Position numbers and translations under genes: made by a program. The notes below the pieces were generated by a model that was not told where the DNA came from, did no database searches, and saw only the letters and a list, made by a program, of their open reading frames with translations. Shown here piece by piece: positions 47,672 to 59,490 of a stretch of 64,000 nt of DNA. Within the stretch, counting starts at the first letter, position 1. Each line of letters starts with the position of its first letter. The stretch lies in contig NC_080070.1 in the NCBI RefSeq assembly GCF_949987535.1, positions 9,730,016-9,794,015 on the forward strand, written 5' to 3'. Source of the stretch: Balaenoptera acutorostrata (lineage: Eukaryota > Chordata > Mammalia > Artiodactyla > Balaenopteridae).

Positions 47672-47750
47672 TAATTCTTGAAATGCCTATCATGTGTTAG
47701 TGCTATCTTATGTTCTGTTCATATTCACATTTAATTTCTCGCTGCCTCTA
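47672..47750 (-). mobile_element. MIR SINE fragment
   Basis: 'gaaatgcctatcatgtgtta' (47680-47699), then 'gttctgttcatattcacatt' (47712-47731), resemble the antisense MIR 3' part. Confidence 0.48.
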
Positions 47751-47752
47751 AC

Positions 47753-47789
47753 TGTGTGTGTGTGTGTGGAGGGGTGCATGTGTGTGTGT
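47753..47789. repeat. Interrupted (GT)n
   Basis: Two GT runs split by gaggggtgca. Confidence 0.88.
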
Positions 47790-48584
47790 CTCCCCCCTCA
47801 TTCTCTCACCTGAAATTCTAAATAGGAATTATATACAGAGCTCTAAGAACATATATAAAACAGGAAAAAGGAAAGACAATATTCAGTAAGCCATGTAAGT
47901 CTGGTATTACAGGTCTCCTTAGGCCAGGAAAACACTCATACACAAAAATGAAATAGGGGGAAATATAAGTGAGTATGGAATACATATAAGTGAGACAGGA
48001 ATATGACCTTTTTGATTACTTCCTAATATTTTACATTTTAGGACATCATTTTTTGTTTAATTTAAATTCTCAAGATTTTTCTATTTTCTAATATCTTACA
48101 AGTTTAGTGTTCTGTGAAGATGAATTAAGGTATGTTGCCACTTTTATTATTTTGTTTTATTAATAGTAGTCCATGAATTTTGACTTCTTGACTTATTATG
48201 ATAAAATTACATGTTAGCATCTAATTATTTTACAGGTTGTTTGAGTTCTGTTTTGGGGCAAATAAATATTTTTTTTATATTAGCACATAACTATATATGA
48301 TTACCTTTCCAAATAATTCTGTGCCTCTCCCTACTGAAATGAATTAAATTGGGGAAAGACAAAGGAAAGAGCTCTTTCAAAAATTCATGGTATCATAAGA
48401 AAAGGGGAATATATTTATATATAAAACACCAAGCCAATTAAAAATAGAATAAAAGATGGTTCAATTCTAATCAAGGAATCCTAGCTGGGAGATGGCAGGA
48501 CTGTAATACTAAAAGGAGCTAGACAATCCCCTGCCATCTAAGTATTCATACTATGAATATAAAGAAAAAACACCAGACCTAAGT
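47790..48584. other. Unassigned AT-rich sequence
   Basis: No gene or transposon. Holds an inverted repeat gatggcagg/cctgccatc (48491-48499 and 48530-48538) and an 8-bp palindromic pair tattcata/tatgaata at 48543-48550 and 48552-48559. Confidence 0.5.
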
Positions 48585-48665
48585 ATTTGAAGGGCAGAGA
48601 TTATATCTTTGTATGGTTAGTATCTAAGGTCTCATGCAGATGCTCAATAAATGTTGATTGTAGAT
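48585..48665 (+). mobile_element. L2 LINE 3' tail fragment
   Basis: 'ttgaagggcagagattatat' (48587-48606), then 'gcagatgctcaataaatgtt' (48636-48655), match the closing part of L2. Confidence 0.5.
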
Positions 48666-48714
48666 GTAAAAACAAAAAAACAACAAACAAAACAACAAGG
48701 TGTTTCTCTCTGTA

Positions 48715-48766
48715 TAGTAGGAATATCTAGGTAGTATTCCTACTAACACCTAAGTAGTATTCCTAC
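48715..48766. repeat. Inverted plus direct repeat cluster
   Basis: tagtaggaat (48715-48724) is the exact reverse complement of attcctacta (48736-48745). The 15-mer aggtagtattcctac (48730-48744) recurs as aagtagtattcctac at 48752-48766. Confidence 0.9.
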
Positions 48767-48825
48767 CATATTAATACTTCAATTTAAACAGAAGCTATAG
48801 TATAACCTTATTACAGAACAGAATT

Positions 48826-48827
<2 letters not shown>

Positions 48828-48859
<32 letters not shown>
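48828..48859. repeat. (GT)16 microsatellite
   Basis: Pure 32-bp GT run, likely polymorphic. Confidence 0.96.
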
Positions 48860-48862
<3 letters not shown>

Positions 48863-50384
48863 TCCCTTCATTTGCCTTTATGGTCTGGACTGAATGTGTC
48901 CACAACTGATTCTGACACCCCATAGTAACTCTCTCCATTTAGGTTTCCGGATATTAGAAACCTGAGGTTAAGCATTTTTCTCCTTTTATGGGTATCTTAA
49001 AATGCAACTTATCCCTGGAATGGCAAGGCATGAGATCAATTTAACTCTTTTGATAATTACTTTACTAATGCAGTCCTTAGAAGAGAAAGTTCTTTAGGAA
49101 ATATGATAAGAAATAAATAACCAGGACAAAAGGGGACTGGGGAGAATAGAAATGAATGTGCATCATATCAAAGACAAACATCATTAACTTCATAAGGTCA
49201 AGTGGTATAGGGAGAGAAACACTTTCAAGAAATGGTGCATTTATTAAAAAATAAGGAATTCTGTCTTTTTAGGATTCCAGTTTTCCTCAGAAGCTTTAAA
49301 TTCAAGAATGGGTAGAAGCTATTCCTTCAGGCTTATCTTTTATAAACTCTATTTTAATGCCTTCCTAGGAATATGCTTGGCCTGTAGCTTCTCTTTAAAG
49401 GAGCTGTATCTCCCTCCTGGACAGTATTATTTATGGATCTACCATGGATTCATATTATGGATGGTATTAAGAATCTGCTGTTGGATCTTTTATGGATCGA
49501 TTTATGCCATTTATGGATATAAGGGTGCTTAAAAGAAATACACCCAACAGAGTTTTATTTTTTGGTTTTAATTTTGTCATTTTCATGCATTTATAGCAGC
49601 TAACTTCCTTATCTGTTATTATAGTCTTGACCAAAATCAGTGCTACAGTCTCTCTCTGGTCAGCATGATATTCTGATTCTTTTGATCAATGATAAAGACA
49701 TTGTGTAAAAGCAAGAGACAGAGATCAAAAGATTTTACTCTCCTATTCTCTATCAATTACAATTTCGAATACTAGACAGGGTTTTGACAAAGAACTGTTA
49801 CATGAGCATAATTAATGAAGAGGAAAAAAAAACCTCTCAACAAAAGACCTTTAGACATTTCATTATCTGTAAAACAGGCAAGTGGACTCTAGCATATTTT
49901 GCTTAACCTGATGATTTTTACCTCATTTATTTCCCATAAAAAGAAAAACTTCTAACATGGTGTTTTTTAGGAACTTTAGGTCACACATAGGGAATTTTCC
50001 AGAAAGTTTCCCAAACATACGCGATATAAGAAGTCTAATTTGATGGTATACAACTCCTTTAGCTCTAAATATCCATGGACTCTGCCAATGTCATGTTATC
50101 TGAAACAGTAGAAAGACCAGAACAATATATTGCAAGAAAACACTAAAGTTACTTATTTCCAGTATTGTTTTCTAATGCTTATCAATTCCTCTCTTTCACT
50201 ATAACAGAAGTAAATTCATATCCTCTGATTTCCAATTCATATCCTATTCTGTGTATTATACAGTAAACCACTCGCTAAAATCAGATTTTCTGTTTTTCAA
50301 ATTCAACAACCTGTAGTCACACTGTCATCAGTACCACTTCCGTCTGTGTATTTACCCTGTTTACATTCTCCATTGTGCTTTCGT
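48860..50384. other. Unassigned AT-rich sequence
   Basis: No gene or transposon recognised in 1.5 kb. The 74-residue plus frame 49308-49532 is rich in hydrophobic residues but comes from AT-rich DNA with repeated tatggat motifs. Confidence 0.5.
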
Positions 50385-50500
50385 GTATTCACTGGAAAAA
50401 CAGTGAATGAAGCCCTACTCAGTGCCAGTGACCATCATAGTCATTAGGAGTAAAAAGGATGAATACAGCAGTCTCATCTTATTCTCAGAGAAAAAGGGTC
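50385..50500 (-). mobile_element. Possible L2 fragment
   Basis: 'gaagccctactcagtgccag' (50409-50428), then 'aaggatgaatacagcagtct', faintly match antisense L2. Confidence 0.36.
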
Positions 50501-50775
50501 CTTGAAAATAAAAGACGATCCAATAGATTTCCCAAATTCAAGTGTATATATTTCATTCTGAGACTGCACCATGGATAATTCCAGAATATGAACAACAATG
50601 CCCTAGATTGGAATAAAACCTTTCCTGAACATTTGGATAACTGCTAAGTTTCCAACGGAAATATTATGCTTCTAAAAATGATAATTTTCCGCCAAACATC
50701 ATGAAACTCTGGGTAATCACCAGTTCAATCCATTATACCTGTAACCAGACTTCACTGATCCTTTTAATTGTTGCT

Positions 50776-50813
50776 ACAAAAGACTTGCATGTCCACAAAA
50801 GACTTGCATGTCC
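50776..50813. repeat. Perfect 19-bp tandem duplication
   Basis: acaaaagacttgcatgtcc occurs twice head to tail, at 50776-50794 and 50795-50813, without mismatch. Confidence 0.97.
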
Positions 50814-50879
50814 TCCACGCAGCAGGAAGCCTAAACAGTAAGATGTTTGCCCAAGTTGTTGTCCATGAACTTGGACTCA

Positions 50880-51306
50880 TCTGTGCCTAGTTCAAGCTGA
50901 GCTGGTTAAGACTGGATAGGACCGCCAACCCTCCAGCTGGGCATGCGCGAGTGCCCACCAGGTGACCTTTTGACGTCAGAGGGCTGAAAACTCCACCCTC
51001 AGATCATGCAACAGCCACCGTTTTCTGAACAAGTCCCGTGAAGAATCCTGTAGCTTAGTGACACCGGGGCAGAATGACAATCACCTCACCTTTTTCTTAT
51101 TTCCAATCATCTCTCCCAGGCTCCCCACGCCTCGGACCACCCTGCCTCTTTATCCCCTAAATACCTCAGCCCCTCGCCTCCAGGGAGGTGGGTTTGGGAT
51201 TTGCTCTCCCGTCTCCTGGCTTGGCTGCCTCGTGAATAATCCATTTCTCCGCTGCAAACCTCAGCATCTCGCTGCACGCTGGGCAAAGGAACCTGGCTCA
51301 GTAACA
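50880..51306 (+). mobile_element. GC-rich retroviral-type LTR (family not named)
   Basis: Composition shifts sharply from AT-rich flanks to GC-rich sequence with several CpGs (gcatgcgcgag, gacgtcag). The order resembles an LTR: upstream binding-site-like motifs, a weak TATA-like 'cccctaaatacc', then 'cgtgaataatcc', possibly a decayed polyadenylation signal, and 'gcaaaggaacctggctcagt' running to the end aaca at 51306. The left end is not resolved. The tetramer atcc occurs after 51306 and also before tgtagc at 51049, but that may be chance. No gag, pol or env is nearby. A gene promoter or CpG-rich regulatory element is the alternative. Confidence 0.6.
50971..50978. promoter_or_regulatory. Perfect cAMP-response element palindrome
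   Basis: tgacgtca is the full 8-bp CRE bound by CREB/ATF dimers. It is preceded by 'ccaggtgaccttt', which holds an E-box-like caggtg and a nuclear-receptor half-site on the minus strand (aggtca). It lies in the upstream part of the LTR-like segment. Binding is inferred from the motif only. Confidence 0.5.
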
Positions 51307-54300
51307 ATCCTGCACATTGTTAACAGGCCAGCTGAGGTCCTCCCAAACCTCACACATCAGAGTTCGTTAGTTGATGGTTACGAATCAGAAAGAAAACTTC
51401 AAGTGAAGCAGATAATGGTGTTTATCTCACAGCACAAATACTGGCCCGGTTGTTGAGTTTACTCACATTGAAAGCTAGGTGCTGCCGTATCTGTGTGCTG
51501 GGCTGTAGAAAAGAAATAAAACCTAGTGATCAAAACACATGAATATTTTAGATAGCTATCAGGGACAAGCTCTAAAATGTGTTGTAACTTGGACATCAGC
51601 TGGGTTGTAACTATCAGCACCAGCCTTAGGCAGCAAAGAAAAGGGAAGGTTATCTGTCTTCCTTTTTTCCTCCGGATCCTTTTCTCTAAGGCACCGCCCT
51701 CCCTATGAGTTTATTTCCACATGGCCTTGGCATCAAGTTACCCTTGAAGGCCTATTAACTGTGCTAAAGCAAGGGAATTCTTTTTCCCAGATGTTTTTGC
51801 ACATTGAAACTGTACTTTTAAAAAAGGAAAAATTGTTGGTTACAAAGGGAAGAATCTCTAATATGTGAGAGCTTCAGGTCTTGCGTACAATTGGTGGGAG
51901 AAAATGAACCCAGTAATCCCACATGGAGGCTCCGATCCATTCTGCATGTTTTTAAGCCTTGCCTTTATGACCATAGATGAACATTATTTTCCTTCTTGAT
52001 ATTTTAAGCACCCACAGGCAGGAGAGAACCACTGTGTGCTAACGGTACGTAGAAGAGCATCTTTCTTCTTGGCTTTGTCTGTTACTCCCATGCGCCATGA
52101 TCATGCCGTGTCACGTAACTTTAATTCGGGGGCGAGGCTACCCTGAGATTCCGTCTGCATTCCACGTTTCCTCTTCTCTGCTCTTGAGGCTGCGGCAGTG
52201 CCTTGTGATTCTGATGAAGGCTCCGCTCTGCGAAGCCCAGTTAGGCAAACTGAAGATCGAGCTGAGCTCCACACAGGGGCTTCTCTCCTTTCAGAAGGTT
52301 CAGAGAGAAATTCTGCTTTTCTAACATTTGAGAACCAGGCAGAAAGCCACTGAACTGTAGGTAACTGAAAAAGTAGAACAAAGTTTCCCCTATTTCCCCA
52401 TCTTAATTATTTCACATCTGATTCTATGACAATCAAATTACTCAAATGGAGATAATGGCCCTTTGAGTACTTGATATCTTTGAGTTTGCTTTTATCTATG
52501 TCTTCACTCTAGCCCCCTATTTTTTCCTGTGTTTTCTAAATGAGTGTGTCATCATACTTCAGGCAAAAATATTACCAACTGAAATCTCACTATACTCAGG
52601 TACTTGATAATATATTTCGGATAATTATTTTAAAACTGGCCTAGTCATTTTTTGTAAACACTTCTTAATTATTACTTGACCTTCTAAAGATCAGAAAATC
52701 TTTCAATATGACTGCATTTTTTTCTGCTCCCTGGAAATCAAGCCCTTTAGAAAAGGACTTTTATTTTCCCTTTTTGTCAGTGACTTATTTAACTCTAATG
52801 TTTGAACTCAGCAATTCAAAGAAACTTGAATGAATTGAATAAGTGGCAATAGAAAATCCCCTTCTACATGATTTCATACTTGTATTATCAGCTGACTATT
52901 CCCTGCTAAATCTTGGTCAATTAAATCAATTTACCACTTTGAAAGCCATATGAACTATTCTTCAAACCTTCAGTACGCCCAAAGAAGAGGAAAAAATATA
53001 TTTCTGATCATCGAGTCAGATCTTGGAGAGGGGGAATGAAGATTAATTGCCATTGCAACCTGAACATGAAAATAAATAAAACATTGTAAAAAACTCTATC
53101 TAATCTGGTGTCTCTTTCTTCTTATTATGTATAATCTTCTGCCTGAATATAACTTCGAATTTATATACCTGTTTCTCTATGGAAAGGAACCATTGATAGC
53201 TGTCGAACTCCAGGTATTATCTCTTTGTATTAACATCTTTATTTGAAATATGTTGAAATCACCATCACTCAAGAACAAATAAAAACAAAACCTAAAACTG
53301 CAGAGATATAATATCTGAAAAGTGAAAACTATAACCAGAAAAATTTCAGAGTTGTATTTATCGTGTTTTATTATTGCAACAATAACCATTTGGAAACATG
53401 CTATATACTTTCTGTATTACATAATTCTCATATATTTTAAACAGCTTATACCCAGAACTTTCTTGCTGTATTCACAGAGAAAATATTAATTTAGATATTG
53501 ATTTCCATATAAAACCATTAATGGAGTTGTAATCGTTTATGTACTAAAAGTATGAGGAAACTATTTTAAGCGAAAATGGAAACTTCATGTGAAATCAAAG
53601 GAATGTGTTGGCCTCTTCCTCCCTTCATGTAGTAGGAAGTGCGGCATCACTCAAGAGAGAAGTTAATCAGTAACTGACAACATAGCCACGCCCCAGCGAT
53701 GAAAATGCGGACACAGCCCGGGCACCTACTATTCTGCTGTCCGCCTAAATTAGACGAGCCACACAGAGAACTGTTTTTATTAAATTATGCTAAAACAAAT
53801 AAAATATCAGATTCAGTGACCACTCAAGTTATTCAATGTTCATAGACATCAAGCAGAATAATCAATTCACGTTAGAAGGGAATTGAGTCCTAAATCTACA
53901 AACGTATGTCAAGTTTGGCTTCAGAGTGTAAGAAAGCAAAACAATGCGAGTCCAAATTCATGAAAGATACACTTTTGAAGAACTTCGCTACAGCGGTGAG
54001 TGCAGATTTTGTGTACAGTGTTATTTTCTAACCTTTGTTTGTCTAATCCACACCCTAAACTCTTACAATCCCTATGGCTTTATGGGAAAGTCTTCCCTGA
54101 ATGTATAGATTAAGGCTTTTACTACTAAGTTTTAAATCTTACATTAATATAATAGTCTATACAATTTGATGACATGAAAAACTGGAATTCCTTTATCAGT
54201 TGGTAATGTGCTAAGTCTTTTTAAAAGCATCTTTATTGTTGTGAACCTATATAAATGACATAGGGTAGAATAGATTTGATATATTCAAACTCGCCTCTGT

Positions 54301-54434
54301 GCCACGGAAAAAGAATAATTTTTTAACTCTCAGAAAAACATTAACAGCCTAAGAACAGTAAAACTTATCTGACCTAGAAGATAAAGATGATTCTGTGACA
54401 CCACACCTTATTATGGGGAAACAACAGAGCAAGA
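51307..54434. other. Unassigned sequence, 3.1 kb, with GC-richer islands
   Basis: No transposon recognised. Two GC-richer patches stand out, 52080-52300 and 53635-53765, the second containing 'atagccacgccccagcgatg' (53682-53701). The 75-residue frame 52097-52324 has no domain I know. Neither patch can be called an exon from sequence alone. Confidence 0.5.
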
Positions 54435-54655
54435 CATTCAAGGGCAATGCTTCTAGAACCAGACTGCCTGGGTTCAAAACCAGCTTTACCACATGTTACA
54501 CCTATGACTGTGAGCAAGTTACTTTACCTTTTGTGCCTCAATTTTCTCATGTGTAAAATGGGATAACAGTAGTATCTGTCTCCTAGGGCTCCTTTCAGTC
54601 TCAAATCAATTAATATTTGCAAGCATAACAGTGTCTCGCATAGAGGAAGTGATCC
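54435..54655 (+). mobile_element. MIR SINE, well preserved
   Basis: 'ccagactgcctgggttcaaa' (54459-54478), 'gtgagcaagttactttacct' (54511-54530), 'tgcctcaattttctcatgtg' (54535-54554), then 'tgtaaaatgggataacagta' (54553-54572). The best MIR in the window, close to full length. Confidence 0.88.
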
Positions 54656-54666
54656 AAAAGTGATCC

Positions 54667-54689
54667 AAATCACTTTAGCAAAGTGATTT
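54667..54689. repeat. Perfect 10-bp inverted repeat, 3-base loop
   Basis: aaatcacttt (54667-54676) and aaagtgattt (54680-54689) pair perfectly around agc. Just upstream, aagtgatcca occurs twice in tandem (54648-54667), so the aagtgat word appears three times and once inverted. Confidence 0.94.
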
Positions 54690-56029
54690 GCTAAATTAAT
54701 AAACTAAAGATTAATTCATTACCATTAATTTTTGTAACATACTTTTAAATAAGGCAAAATATATATCTTAAAATTTACAGATAGAAATATTCATATATTC
54801 TCAAATGTGTTTTAAAAAATGTTTACACCACCCATCCCTGCCCCATCATCACTCAGTTGACGTAATTCTACAATTTGCTATTGTAGATGCTTTCCCCACA
54901 TCTCTCTTGAAACGAGACCAGTTCATTCTTTTCTGAATACCTGCAGTTTGCATAAGATGTGTGCTTTCCAAATATAGAATATTTATAATTAGGGAGAGAA
55001 GACATTAAAATAAGTTGTAAGCTTATTCTGAATATTGAGGTTTATCTGTTTTTATTTCATAGAAAAAAGTTATAGCGTGTGTATAGTGAATTTCAGAAGC
55101 CTAGACTATAATTTTTTTTAATGTAATTGACATGTGTATCATCTCATTTCACCTGCATAATATATTGAGAGTGAAGTAACATGACATTATTATTGGTATG
55201 GAAATAAGACCATCTATAATGACAAAATCTGCTTTGAGATGAGAGCTCATGTTTTTGACATTTAGGACTTCTAAATATTTTAACCTTCTTTTCACTCTAA
55301 AATATATAATTAGAATAGAACTAAATATGGAAAACCAGGGTCCATTTTGCTACTAGTTTCAGAATCATGATAATCATCATTGTACCACCACCAGTACTGT
55401 GATGGGAAATGTTACATTCAATCTTTCTCATAAAAAAGCCTCAAGCCACTATTACATGATTTTGAATAAGTTAACTGTATTTCTTCAAAAAAAGTTGACA
55501 TGTGCAACATGAGCTTGATCTTTTGGAAATTCTGTCCACAAGTATGACAGCATCAGCAATTACATAGCATGTTTTTGTGTAACACAAAAGAACCATTTAG
55601 AAAAGAATAGCTTCATTTCAAACTAGTGGTGGAAAATAGAGAAAGTTGGAGACCTCCTATTTCCTCCTATTTCAGAAAACAGGGGTGCATGACTTTGGAA
55701 GCAGAGCAGCTTAACTGTATTTGTATCAGATTGAGAAAAAAATCAGTACTTTCCAGATCATGCAATGAGTGCCTGTTTACCAGGATAAATTACTACTGCT
55801 GAAAGAATTGTTCAAAAGGAGTACCAGAAAAGAAAAGAGGGATTTTTTTCTTTAGACCTGACATTATTGTCTAATTATACAAGGATTCTCAGAAAGACTG
55901 GAGAAAAAGGCAGGGAAGTATATTGAGTGTGTACTTCTTTGGAATTTAGGGCTTAGTTTATATGATTACCATTTTGTTTGTGTTGTCTTAACAACTATAC
56001 ATTTTATTAATAAGTCATAAAGTCAACTG
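54690..56029. other. Unassigned AT-rich sequence
   Basis: No gene or transposon recognised in 1.3 kb. Confidence 0.5.
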
Positions 56030-56690
56030 GTAATTTCTTTGTGTGTGATAAGAATTTTTAAGATCTACTCTCTTAGCAACTTTTAAATATGCAACACAGT
56101 ATTATCAACTATAGTCACCATGCTGTATATTACCTCCCCATGACTTACTTATTTTATAGCCGGAAGTTTGTACCTTTCAACTCCCTTCACCCATTTCACA
56201 CTGCCTCTCCGCCCCATCCCTGCCAAGCCTCTGGCAACCACCAATCTGTTCTCTGTATCTATGAGCTGGTATTTGGCTTTTTTGTTTTTGTTTTCTTACA
56301 TTTCAAATATAGGTGAGATTATATGGTATTTGTCTTTTTCTGTCTGATTTAGCATAAAGCCTTCAAGGTCTATCCATGTTGTCACAAGATTTCAATTCTT
56401 TTTTTTATGGCTGAACAATATCCCATCAAACAGATATACAGACATAAATATCAGTACCTGTATCTATATCTATATCTACACACACTTAATGCCACATTTT
56501 CTTTGTCCACTCATCCACTGATGAACATTTAGGTCATTCCCATATCTTGGCTATTGTAAATAATGCTGCAATGAACATGGGGGTGCATATATCTTTTCAA
56601 AGTAGTGTTTTTGTTTTCCTGGGACACGTGCCCAGAAGTGGAATTGTGGTCAGACAGTAGTTCTATTTTTAATTTTTTGAGGGACCTCTC
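56030..56690 (-). mobile_element. Old L1 3' end
   Basis: Antisense L1: 'atctactctcttagcaactt' (56063-56082), 'ttatcaactatagtcaccat' (56102-56121), 'caaccaccaatctgttctct' (56236-56255), 'tctatccatgttgtcacaag' (56370-56389) and 'tgctgcaatgaacatggggg' (56563-56582), continuing past the ORF2 end to about 56690. A TATC/TACA patch lies at about 56460-56485. No TSD. Confidence 0.84.
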
Positions 56691-57484
56691 ATTGAATTTC
56701 TAATTTCAATGTATTACAGTTATAAAGAATCTTATACTCAAAGGAAATCCATACATTATAACAATCAAATATTAAAACTTAACATGAAAACATGAAAAGG
56801 GATTAAGAAAATACCAATGTTATCAATCTTTACCACTCTACAGGATAGGAAGGCATGGTATTATCCACAATGTAAAGTGGTAAAGCAATAAAACTGTCCA
56901 TCTGATTAAGAGATTGCAGTCTGACTGGTTTGTAAATGTATTAACAGAATAAATGAATGAATGAGTGAATGAGTCCCTGTTTGAACAAGGCCTACATGCC
57001 ACTGGATTTGGTGCCCTTCCTCTGATGGGCTCTTTTAGTTGGGCAAATAGGGCAGCAGAACAAGAGCAGCAGTGCCATTCTGATAAAAAGAGAGTTCAAG
57101 CTCTCGGGAAGAGTAGAGGAGCTTCGGGGAGCCATGCAATGGTTGGAGTGAGTTGTTTTTCTGAAGAACATATTCCTGAACACATCTATAATGTCTGTGA
57201 TATAGAAAACAGTTACAAATATATAACGTCCTGTTTATCCTTTAAGTCTACAATGGGGTCTAATGTTATCTTATAGACAAACAGTCGTGAAATCGCTACC
57301 TCCTGTCAAGGGTAGATTTGTAATAGGATTTTTAAATATATACTCACCTTCTTTCCCCTCTTTGTTTCTAATTACCATCTCTACACTTTGGTTTAAGTCT
57401 CTTATCTAAATGACCAATATTAGTCTTGCCTTCTCTCTACTTATCTCATCAGGATCCCCGGTAGTGAAATGTCAGTGGAAGAGT
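56691..57484. other. Unassigned sequence with a (GAAT)n patch
   Basis: 56947-56974 is an imperfect (GAAT)n. The 103-residue plus frame 56965-57276 starts within it and has no motif I recognise. Confidence 0.5.
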
Positions 57485-57595
57485 ACAGGGCACAGCATTT
57501 GAATAAAAGACTCCAATAAGACACATATCTGACCTTGAATCAGTCATTGAACCTCTTTCCTCTCTCCCTTCATTTCTATAATGACAGCAAAGTAA
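57485..57595 (+). mobile_element. Possible MIR fragment
   Basis: 'gaccttgaatcagtcattga' (57531-57550), then acctctttcc, loosely match the MIR core. Confidence 0.36.
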
Positions 57596-59442
57596 AGCAC
57601 CAGATTTTAGCTCTTTAACTTGAAGGTAAAAAATAATAAAACTGTTATGATGTAATGAAGTATATAGAAAAAAGCTGTTTTAAAAGCATATTATCATTAT
57701 CAACTAATAACCACAGATCATATGATAAAAACAAACAATTAATAAGGAGCGCAAATGGCCTCTTTAACTTAAACTCAAAAGATTAAAAGGCATTGTCAAA
57801 AATTAAATCTTGAGACAAATGATCATATATCTTTTGACTGTAGTTTACTTGATTTGTTTGAAAGAACTAAGAGAAATAAACAGTTACGTCTTAATTTAAA
57901 GGCTGTTTATTATTTCAAACAGGCAGCCATGTCTCAACGTATAAGCGCTTTTTTTGTTTTGTTCTTTATAAAAAGAGAGAACAGATGAGTTTCTGTCTGG
58001 TCCATTTCAATCTGTTTTCTTTTGTTACTAGAATTATTATATTCTAAGGCAATTCGAAGTCCCAAGAAGCTCTAGTTGTAATAGGAAATTAAACATAGCA
58101 ATTAACCTAAGGCTACTCATAACTGATAGCATAAAATTGCATTCTCGCATTGTGACATTACTAACTAAAACACAAATGCATAAACAAAATCTAAATAAAC
58201 ACAAGTCAAAAATTCCCAACACATTGGACCCTAACAGTAAAATGATGCTATGTTGCAAAAACGTGTTACTGGTTACTTTGGGTTACTCAAAATTCAAGTC
58301 TACTCATCAACTAACCCTCACCTGTTGGCGCAAGTTTCTAACATTTAAGCTCATCTCATCAGACACTTCCTTTGCAGTAAATTAATGTCAAAAATTTCTA
58401 GAAGTTGCTCAAGGTCATGGAGGTTAAGAAAGAATCCTATCATAGCCCCTTTTGATTTATCTTAAATTTTAAGATTGCAGATAATGTGGTTTTAAAGCGC
58501 TGGCAGTTTATTTGTTGCTCAGTCTGTTAGAGATAAACTCAGAATAGGGTGGGGAGTAAGGCACCCTCTCCTCTCATTGAGAATCTTTGTAAGAACTTAA
58601 ACAGATAATACCAACCAGCTTTTGATTAACCGGGGTAGCTGTTTATATAATATATATTGATTATCTTTCCTCTTTTCTCCCTAGTTGCTATATGCCATCT
58701 AAGGGACGAATAGACAAATAGACATTATTTGTATGTTCTACTTTCTTTTCCAAAAAATTGAGTGTTTTTTAATAAACAAGTTTGATTTGTCATAAGAAGC
58801 AATCACTGGCGTCAATGATTTAGAATCAGTTGATTTTCTCTCAACAAAAAATTAAGTGATGCATGTATTTGCTATTTCAGTAATTTGCTGTGTGGAAAGA
58901 ACCTGGTCCCTTGCTTTTAAGTTAAACTGAACTGCACAAACCAAACTTCAGTATGAATTTGAATCAGAGATCTGCTTCGCCTCTATTTCTCCAATTAAAA
59001 AGATGTTTATTCTTAAAATTCATAACCACATTTTATGGATTTCAAATATTATGCCATGTTATTGCTTTGTTATCAATATAATACTATCAGTCCTAAAGAA
59101 AAAACACTTCAAAATCACAATGAATTGATTTGCTTAACTTAGAAAGACTAGGACCCTGTCAACCACTGATATTTCTTCCTGTTTGACCATACTGAGTGCT
59201 ATTTACTAAGAACTAAAACTTAAATAAACATTTCTGCCTGAATGATTTTACAGAGTATTATGTTGAGCTGCATTAGTCAAGAGAAGCAACTGTTAAAATA
59301 CCAAGTATCTGGAAGTTCTGAATTGCATATTAAGGGGATTGAACTGCCATTGTTAAAAGAGAAATTTATAATACTGAACTCCAGTTAGCTTTAGTGTGAG
59401 TTAGTCCTGGAAATCCACAGTACCTGATGGAGGGAAGAATAA
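57596..59442. other. Unassigned AT-rich sequence, 1.85 kb
   Basis: No gene or transposon recognised. Opposed frames at 58037-58385 have no motifs. Confidence 0.5.
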
Positions 59443-59490
59443 ATGGGTGGATGGGTGGATGGGTGGACGGATGGATGGATGGATGGATGG
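59443..59490. repeat. (TGGA/TGGG)n tetranucleotide microsatellite
   Basis: About 12 tetramers, gggt-type at the left and ggat-type at the right, with one cgg interruption. Confidence 0.95.

Noticed and set aside
49430..49520. Recurring tatggat words at uneven spacing, briefly considered a spaced-repeat array
   Set aside because: Spacing and units are irregular, there are only about five short words, and there is no array architecture.
51058..51456. 132-residue frame over the GC-rich island
   Set aside because: Proline- and leucine-rich chance frame in LTR-like DNA, crossing the LTR end at 51306. No domain recognised.
56965..57276. 103-residue plus-strand frame
   Set aside because: Its start lies in a (GAAT)n repeat, and no family or domain is recognised.
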